This document shows, in pieces, positions 58,301 through 64,000 of a DNA stretch of 64,000 nucleotides. The notes below the pieces were generated by a model. It had not been told where the DNA came from. It saw nothing but the letters and a program-made list of their open reading frames with translations, and did not search any database. The translations under genes and the position numbers were made by a program. The DNA lies in assembly GCA_030272155.1 (NCBI GenBank), contig CP126202.1, positions 3,741,501 to 3,805,500 on the forward strand. The letters are read 5' to 3'. Numbering within the stretch: position 1 is the first letter of the stretch; every line of letters starts with the position of its first letter. This DNA is from Tetradesmus obliquus (lineage: Eukaryota > Chlorophyta > Chlorophyceae > Sphaeropleales > Scenedesmaceae).

Positions 58301-58824
58301 CAGTACTGGATCAGGGAGCAGGAGTAACTGGATCCCAGCAAGTGCAGTATGCTTGCACTACTGCGTGTTGGCCTTGCTCGCGCAGATGATGTTACTTTTG
58401 ATCAACGTTCCTCTTATGAACTTCGGCAGCAGACGGTCCTCTGCGTGTGTTGAACAGCTGCTGCCTTGCTGTGCATTGCCACCAGCAGCTGACTGTGCAG
58501 CAGCAACAGCAGCAGCAGTAGCAGTAGCTGCTGCGGTTGCTGGTCAGACATGATCCGGGAACGCATACGTCCACACCGATCAAACCAGAAGTGACCTTTA
58601 TACACAAAACTGCAGAGAACGGAACGATCAGGCCAACGCACCGGAAGCCTGCGTCCTTGAATGGTGATTTTCACGGGCTGTGCTGGCGCCTTGGTCGTGG
58701 CATTGACGTCAACGGCACGGAACACACGGGAGCGTCGCACCAGCGGCTGCGGCCTCAGCAGAGCTACTCGTGGCTGTGCCCCGCACCGAGAAACAGCCTG
58801 CTGCTTCTGCAAGAGGAGGGCCAT
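55338..58824 (-). CDS. PSRP1: Plastid long-form ribosome hibernation factor (HPF/PSRP1)
   Basis: Six exons with matching phases: 58,824-58,642; 58,118-57,988; 57,503-57,296; 56,570-56,451; 56,066-55,962; 55,388-55,338, giving 265 residues. Long HPF binds the 30S decoding region and, through its C-terminal domain, pairs or silences ribosomes. Residues 1-~48 are Arg/Ala-rich and free of acids at the start, as in chloroplast transit peptides. The N-domain starts at VKITIQGRRL and VTDAIRQYVEEKI and continues with VDVTI, YASIDLVCDKVARKLRKVKERL. The C-domain shows EVVRSK, MDPEEAIYSLEAVGHDFYVYRD and VMYKRQSGGYGVLIP, all hallmarks. Start ATG 58,824 is the first in frame with the transit peptide. It is head to head with LACS. 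Introns before exons 3 and 4 and after exon 4 hold copies of the adjacent exon borders. Confidence 0.95.
55836..55921. repeat. Poly(C) and (CA)n tracts in PSRP1 intron 5
   Basis: Two C runs of over ten bases (about 55,836-55,847 and 55,902-55,920) flank (CA)n. On the transcript strand these are G and GT runs close to the exon 5 donor. Run lengths are likely to vary between individuals or assemblies. Confidence 0.8.
56364..56391 (-). repeat. Copy of the PSRP1 exon 4 end in intron 4
   Basis: 27 bp matching the real exon 4 end and donor (56,443-56,469) with one change, GTCAGC for GTGAGC, 79 bp downstream in transcript order. Confidence 0.8.
56716..56935 (-). repeat. 93-bp tandem repeat of the PSRP1 exon 4 acceptor
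   Basis: Three copies of CTGCAG/GAGTAC followed by GGCAGCGTGATCGTGG, with the Glu codon starting at 56,916, 56,823 and 56,730, exactly 93 bp apart, upstream of the real exon 4 start at 56,570. The period is 31 codons and the frame stays open through all three (EYIGSVIVGAAAATV) until a stop at 56,644. Confidence 0.9.
57624..57700 (-). repeat. Copy of the PSRP1 exon 3 start in intron 2
   Basis: 23 identical bases (57,640-57,662) match the real exon 3 acceptor region (57,486-57,508), 154 bp away, with weaker similarity on both sides. The copy keeps CGCAG/GCAGCAG and encodes QQKVDVTVSTL before it diverges. Confidence 0.8.
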
Positions 58825-59598
58825 GTCGATACCTGCAGGCGATACGCAAGAGGCACATATGGATCAAGCCATTGCATCACACGCCGGCTGCTGCACTGCT
58901 GCTATTCAAGCTCCCGGGAGCCTGCACTACAGGTGCCGAGCTGTCGAAAGTGCTGGCATGCAGATCGGCCACGGCTGACGCCTCTACCAGCCTTCTGTAT
59001 GTTACACTGCAACAAAATGGCATGGACGCAGGCAATGGGGCTTCGACGTCACACCTTACTGCCTGCTTCTTCCTTGCGCCTCTGTCACGAGTCGTGAAGT
59101 GTTGATAAAAACAAAGAAACTATCTTATCTAAAGTGTCACTCGGTTGCTGTTGCAAGCGTTGTTCTGCATGTATCGAGTGCCAGGTGGCAGAGCAGCAGC
59201 AGAACCACATCACCTTGTCAGATTTGTTGCAGTCCGTATACGCTGGATCATGAATCCTTAATGCGGTTACTTTCTGTTAGTCTTATATGTATGTCTGGAG
59301 TACGCAGCTAGTGCTACAGCAGTAGCTACAGCAGCAGAGGCAGCGGGTGTGACACCCACCTCTCCCAGCAGCTGCTGACAGCATTTTCCATTGCTTGCTG
59401 GTGTGCATGCTTCGTTGCTGTTTTGTGCTGGCAGTCGAAAAACGCATCTGCTGGGTTACGTGTGACTGTGCAGGAAGCTTGTTAGTCGGGCCTGACACTG
59501 TCAGTGGGCACGGAAGGCTGACAAGGTCATGCGCCCCACCAGGATACCCTGACTGCCGCACACACCAATTACGCAATGTCCAGTTGTAGCTGCTAAGT
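58825..59598. promoter_or_regulatory. Head-to-head intergenic region PSRP1-LACS
   Basis: 773 bp between the two start codons, transcribed away from each other, so it must hold both 5' UTRs and promoters. AT-richer parts lie at 59,100-59,135 and 59,225-59,295. I see no certain TATA box and name no factor site. Confidence 0.55.
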
Positions 59599-60314
59599 AT
59601 GGAGGCTCCTGAGAGAAGTAGCAGGCGGCTGCAGGTGCTCGAGCAGCAACTGAAGCCACAGCAGCTGGGCCAGCTGCTACCAGCAGCGGGGCAGCAGCCA
59701 GAAGTCCCACATGCCAGCTGGCGTCTGCAACTCTCACACACAGCAGCACAGGCTGCCCAAGGCTTGCAGGAAGACAGCGGCAGCAGCCAGCCTGATGCAG
59801 CAAGCAGGGAGGAGCAGCTGCAGCCGCCCTGCAACATGCAGCAGCAGCAGCCCAAGGCCAACCCAGTGCCGCTGCTGGCCAGGTTTGGCCCTCCCTGTGA
59901 GGCTGTGGCCACGCTGCATGACTGCTGGCAGGCGGCAGTGGGCCGCTTCCCTGCAGAGCGGGCGCTGGGCTGGCGGCTGCGGGACAGCAGCGGCAGGCTG
60001 CAGCAGCAGTACAGCTGGATGACGTTTGCGCAGGTGATGTGCAGGGTACTGGCAGTGAGCCGTGGCTGGGGTAGGTAGCTGGATGCGGCTGCATTGATGA
60101 GCTGTGGTCTGCTGCTGCTAAAGGTGCTGAGACAGCAGCAGTAGCAGCAGCAGCAGCAGCTGTAACAGCACACAGCTGCTGCTGCAGTGACGCAGCAGCA
60201 TGTGTCATGGCACGCCACGTACGGTGCTTTCTTTGGACTGGGGGGAGCGTGGTGCTAGATGAGAAGGTACCCCACACAGCATTCGCGCGCGTGTCCTGCA
60301 CTGTCCTGCACAGC

Positions 60315-60355
<41 letters not shown>

Positions 60356-62432
60356 AGGCCTGTGAAGTGCGTGATGCGCTGGGGTCAGGCCTGCTGGCTG
60401 CAGGCATCCCCCCTGGCTCTGGCCTGGGCCTGTACAGCAGCAACTGCCCGCACTGGGTGCTGCTGGATGCTGCTGCAGCCGCATACAGCATGGTCAGTGT
60501 GCCGCTGTATGACAGCTTGGGGCCTCAGGCGGTGCAGTACATCATCAACCATGCTGAGCTGGCAGCAGTGGGCTGCAGCACAGCTGTGCTGCCCAAGCTG
60601 CTGGCCTGCCTGCAGCACTGCCCTAGCGTACGCCTGGTGGTGGTGTGGGAGGCGCATGCAGGCGCCTCGCCGGTGCAGCAGCAGGCACAGCAGCACAGCA
60701 GCAGCAGCAGCAATGAGGCCCTGCTGCAGCATGCCAGCAGCAGTGACAACAGCAGACACCCTCCAACCAGCTGCAGCTCAAGCGCATCAGGAGAAGTGCA
60801 TTTGCAGGCGCAGCTGCCGCCCGGCAGTGACCCTAAGCTGCTGCAGCAGCTGCCTCAGGGCGTGGCCTGCAGGCTGGTGAGCCTTCAGTGGCTGGCGGGC
60901 TGTGGCAGGCAGCAGCCGCAGCCGCATGTGCCACCCATGCCTGGCGACACTGCCACCATCTGCTACACCAGTGGCACCACTGGCATGCCCAAAGGTGGGT
61001 GGGCTGGCAGCTGCTACTGCTGCTCTTAGGCCTCCGCAAAATGCCTTTGTTTTGCTTCTCTCTTGCCGCTGTGTTGATACTTCCTCTGCGAGCTGGCTCT
61101 AGTATGGCATCCGGCCGCTTTTCCACGAGCAAACTGCAAACCGCAGCTGTCGGCTCTGCAATCAGCCCCATCATGGACGCTCTCTGCAAGCACGCTCCAT
61201 GCCTGGCCAGCACTCGGATGTCATATCCATCACCTGCTGTGGCCGACACTGGCTGCAGGTGCTGCACTGAGCAGCAGGAATGGCGCGGCAGCACAGAATG
61301 CTGCTGTCACCATTGTCCCCTCCCCTATATGGGTCAAGCTTCAACTTCAAGCTCTGCAGCCAGACCTCTCATCATTCAAGCATGCATAGATGCGCAATGC
61401 CTGGCCAGCACTCGTGTGTCCTCTCTGAGCCGGTTCCACCTCACCTGCCGGCCGGCTGCAGGTGCTGTGCTCAGCCACGGCAACCTCATCGCCAACGCAG
61501 CAGGCAGCGCAGCACTCATGGCTCAGCAGGGCGCCTGGGGCCCCGGGGACACCCACCTCAGCTTCCTGCCCCTGGCACACATCTTTGAGCGCAAGAACCT
61601 CACCCTGGCACTACACTACGGCCTGGCGATAGGCTTCTACAGCGGCGATGCGCGGCGCGTGTTTGAGGATGCTGCTGTGCTGCGGCCGTCGCTGCTCATG
61701 GCAGTGCCGCGTGTGTTCAACAGGCTGCATGACGAGGTGATGGCGGAGGTGAAGCAAGGCAGCGCGCTGCGGCGGCGGCTGTTCCAAGCAGCGTATGCGC
61801 GCAAGGCAGCAGCGCTTGAGGCAGGTGGGTGGTGGTGTCGCACCCAGCAGCAAGCATTGTAATTGCTGCATGCTGTGCAAGCCGGCGTCTGCTCGGTGTT
61901 TCGGTTGTGCAGAAGGCCGTAGCATTGCAAAGTCAAACGGAGCAGTGAAACAAACCTGCAGCGTAACCGTGGTCATGCTGACATGCACGGCTGTTGTCGT
62001 GACCATGCCGCGCGCTGCCGCATTGTATGCTGCTTGCACTCGACCCAGCGACACTCCATACATCGGACGGTGCACGCACGAGACTGCTGCCCTGTTCTGC
62101 TGCACGCTGCATGTGCCAGGCGACGCATCTGGCGGACTGCCGCTGCTGCTGGAGCGCCTCGCGTTTGGCTGGGTGCGGCAGCGCCTGGGGGGCAGGGTGC
62201 GCTACATGACCACAGGTGGGGGGCAGGGGACAGGCACCGCCTGCTGAATCATCCACAAATGCACCCACCCTGTACACTGGTGTACTCACAGGACTGCTGC
62301 TGCTCAGTCCAACAATGCCTTGCCGTATCTTATTGACTTGCACGCAGCGCAGCAAGCAGCATGAGCATGCGCTGTCCTCGTCCTCCCCTGCAGGCTCGGC
62401 AGCCGCCAGCTACGACAAGTACTCACCAACTC

Positions 62433-62473
<41 letters not shown>

Positions 62474-62937
62474 GCCACTGCTGCTGCTGCTGTGCTGCTG
62501 CTGCTGTGCCGCTGCCCCATTGCAGGCCCGGCAGCTGCCAATAACTCACCTGCTGCCTGCTGCTGCTGTGCCACTGCTGCAGGCGCCAGCCCCATCAGCG
62601 CCGCCGTGCTGACCTTCCTGCGCGTGTGCATCACGCCTGCCGCTGTGGAGGGCTACGGCATGACTGAGGCGGGCTGCACCATCAGCATTGGCAGGCCTGG
62701 TGACACCAGCTGCGGCCATGTGGGGCTGCCCCTGCCCTGCTGCGAGGTGGCACTGGCTGAGCTGCCTGCCTTGGGCTACAGCACAGCAGACAGGCCACAC
62801 CCCAGGTGAGTGAGGCAGAGCCTCCGTGCCTGCTATGAATCAGATTGCTGCTGCTGCTGCTGCTGCTGCTGCCACAGTACAGCAGATAGGCCATGCGCCA
62901 GGTGAGGCAGCAAGCCTTTGTGCCTGCTATCAACCAA

Positions 62938-62988
<51 letters not shown>

Positions 62989-63336
62989 ACAGCACAGCAG
63001 ACATGCCACACTGTAGGTGGGGCAGAGCCAGGCAGTCGCACTGGCCTGCACTGCACACTGCATGTCTCTGTGTTGGGCCCTGAGCAGGAACAGGCAGCCG
63101 TGTGCGTCTGTGTGCTTGCCTGCCTGCTGTGAACCAGCTGCTGTGCCTCACTGCTGCCGCTGCTGCTGGCCGTGCTGCTGCTGTAGGGGCGAGGTGTGTG
63201 TGCGGGGCCCCAGTGTGTTCCGGGGCTACCACAGGGCCCTGCAGGCCACAGCGCAGGCGCTGGACAGCCAGGGCTGGCTGCACACTGGCGATGTGGGCGA
63301 GTGGCTGCCTGGGGGGCGGCTGCGGCTGATAGATAG
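59599..63336 (+). CDS. LACS: Peroxisomal-type long-chain acyl-CoA synthetase (3' end outside window)
   Basis: Exons: 59,599-60,033; 60,358-60,994; 61,462-61,824; 62,120-62,215; 62,583-62,805; 63,187-63,336; at least one more follows. They encode 634 residues so far. The enzyme activates fatty acids with ATP and CoA. Marks: VPLYDSLG in exon 2; the ATP/AMP motif TICYTSGTTGMPKG (345-358) split by intron 2; LSHGNL; LPLAHIFER; GGRVRYMTT; EGYGMTEAG (~533-541); PRGEVCVRGP; HTGDVGEW (617-624); and LIDR at the end of exon 6. RLQVLEQQL at residues 10-18 fits the peroxisomal PTS2 consensus, as in Arabidopsis LACS6/7, so a role in beta-oxidation is likely. A low-complexity Gln/Ser insert lies near residues 250-310. 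The FKLxQGEYV region is not in the window. Confidence 0.93.
61198..61290 (+). repeat. Copy of the LACS exon 3 acceptor in intron 2
   Basis: ATGCCTGGCCAGCACTCG and, 43 bp later, GGCTGCAG/GTGCTG match the sequence before the real exon 3 start (61,397 and 61,462), offset ~200 bp. The copied exon start soon diverges and hits TGA. Confidence 0.75.
62870..63020 (+). repeat. Two copies of the LACS exon 5 end and donor in intron 5
   Basis: The real border (ACAGCACAGCAGACAGGCCA...CAG/GTGAG, exon end 62,805) recurs ending at 62,901 (CCAG/GTGAGG) and 63,016 (GTAG/GTGGGG). Each copy includes ~25 bp of exon, the donor, the following GTGCCTGCTAT stretch in the first case, and a (CTG)n run. Confidence 0.9.
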
Positions 63337-63404
63337 GTGCGCTCAGGCTTCTCTGCAGCTGCCATACTGCGTTGCGTTCTATGTCGCTTGTATGTTGTTT
63401 ATGA

Positions 63405-63590
63405 TGCTTGTTTGATAGACTTGTGGCCGGTGTGACAGTTTGCAGGGCTGCTGCGTGTTACTGCATGGAGTGAGCGTGTTGTCGATGCCTGGGATGACGA
63501 TGATAGACCTGTGGCAGGCTGTGGCAGTGTGCAGGCAGCTGTGTTTCACTGCTCAGCCAGCGTGCTGTTGATGCCTGGGATGGCTCAGCA
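63405..63590 (+). repeat. ~87-bp tandem repeat in LACS intron 6
   Basis: GATAGACTTGTGG...GATGCCTGGGATG and GATAGACCTGTGG...GATGCCTGGGATG are two diverged copies. A third GATGATAGAC lies at ~63,706. The leading GATAGA resembles the exon 6 end (CTGATAGATAG), so these may be decayed copies of that border. Confidence 0.65.
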
Positions 63591-63744
63591 CGCCTGCTGC
63601 ACCCTGCTCAACCTCATCCCGCCTCCATACCCTAGTTTCATTCAGGACACTGTACACATGTGCCTGCTCTTCAACTGACTGTACCTGCTGAACCCTCTCC
63701 CCACATGATGATAGACGGCTGCTGCATCTCGTATGCATGGTCAC

Positions 63745-63995
63745 TCCATGCCCTGCCATGCCTTGTTTGCCTCGTTCTTGTGCTGCCTGCCCTCCTGCTG
63801 TGCTGCAGGGAGAAGAGCCTGTCAGGGAACAGTAGCGGCTCTGCAACTGATCACACTTGCCAAAGCTGTTCTCCTCCTGTCCCTGCTTCAGGTACTCCCC
63901 TCTTGTTGAACCTGCGCTTCCTCTGCCATGCCTTGCCTGTGTTTGACGTTGTGCTGCCGGGCCTGCCGCAGGAAGAAGAGCCTGTCAGGGGTTGA
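63745..63995 (+). repeat. Two look-alike acceptors for the next LACS exon
   Basis: GCAG/GGAGAAGAGCCTGTCAGGG (exon-like start 63,809) and GCAG/GAAGAAGAGCCTGTCAGGG (63,972) are 163 bp apart with similar upstream sequence (CATGCCTTG). In the phase left by exon 6 both give R, then E/K, K, S, L, matching the LIDRKK..L motif of the family, but both then diverge from the expected FKLxQGEYV. The true exon may lie past 64,000. Confidence 0.7.
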
Positions 63996-64000
63996 CCTTG

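Noticed and set aside
1..64000. Telomere repeats, tRNA or rRNA genes
   Set aside because: No TTTAGGG-type arrays, cloverleaf with A/B boxes or rRNA-like sequence was found on either strand by eye.

Overview
The window looks like nuclear DNA of a green alga, probably a core chlorophyte. The evidence is GT-AG introns in compact genes, heavy (CAG)n/(CTG)n tracts inside and outside coding sequence, TGTAA as the signal just upstream of poly(A), a plastid ribosome-hibernation factor and a plant-type peroxisomal acyl-CoA synthetase. I cannot name a species. No tRNA, rRNA, CRISPR array or telomere repeat was seen.

Left part (1-43,980): an accessory block made almost entirely of one recently active LINE family (called LINE-A here) and a 312-bp satellite. 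LINE-A has ORF1 and ORF2 coupled at TAATG. ORF2 carries an APE-type endonuclease, a reverse transcriptase and a C-terminal zf-RVT-like region. It has a ~750-bp 3' UTR ending in TGTAA, 12 nt and poly(A). One copy (10,780-17,288) keeps an open 1,775-codon ORF2. A second (28,512-32,120) is cut in mid ORF2. All others are 5'-truncated, some to 16 or 11 bp plus poly(A). Copies lie in both orientations, nested in one another, and later were duplicated as blocks: 5.6-6.9 to 9.4-10.8 kb, 17.4-19.9 to 24.6-27.1 kb, and a 2.87-kb tandem array at 35.1-41.5 kb. One insertion of a second LINE family (LINE-B) sits at 22,502-23,718. The satellite runs forward at 257-10,779 and in reverse at 42,229-42,916. 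The whole resembles the Zepp-type LINE clusters known at chlorophyte centromeres; that is inference.

Right part (43,981-64,000): ordinary genes, mostly recovered by joining exons. On the minus strand: a six-exon arylalkylamine N-acetyltransferase-like GNAT (44,026-46,071), a three-exon 98-residue membrane protein of unknown role (47,264-48,308), a She9/Mdm33-type mitochondrial inner-membrane protein (48,731-51,378) and the long-form ribosome hibernation factor PSRP1/HPF of the plastid (55,338-58,824). On the plus strand: a peroxisomal-type long-chain acyl-CoA synthetase with a PTS2-like motif (from 59,599, running off the window). PSRP1 and LACS are head to head. The genes serve different compartments and do not form one pathway.

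The most unusual signals are (1) 'splice-junction echoes': introns of four of the five genes hold tandem copies of their own exon-intron borders, with the splice dinucleotide usually intact; (2) insertions of nothing but poly(A), flanked by target duplications, one with the empty site present in the same window; (3) LINE-A repeatedly targeting a site in its own 3' UTR; (4) a 1.6-kb near-perfect inverted LINE repeat able to give hairpin RNA.
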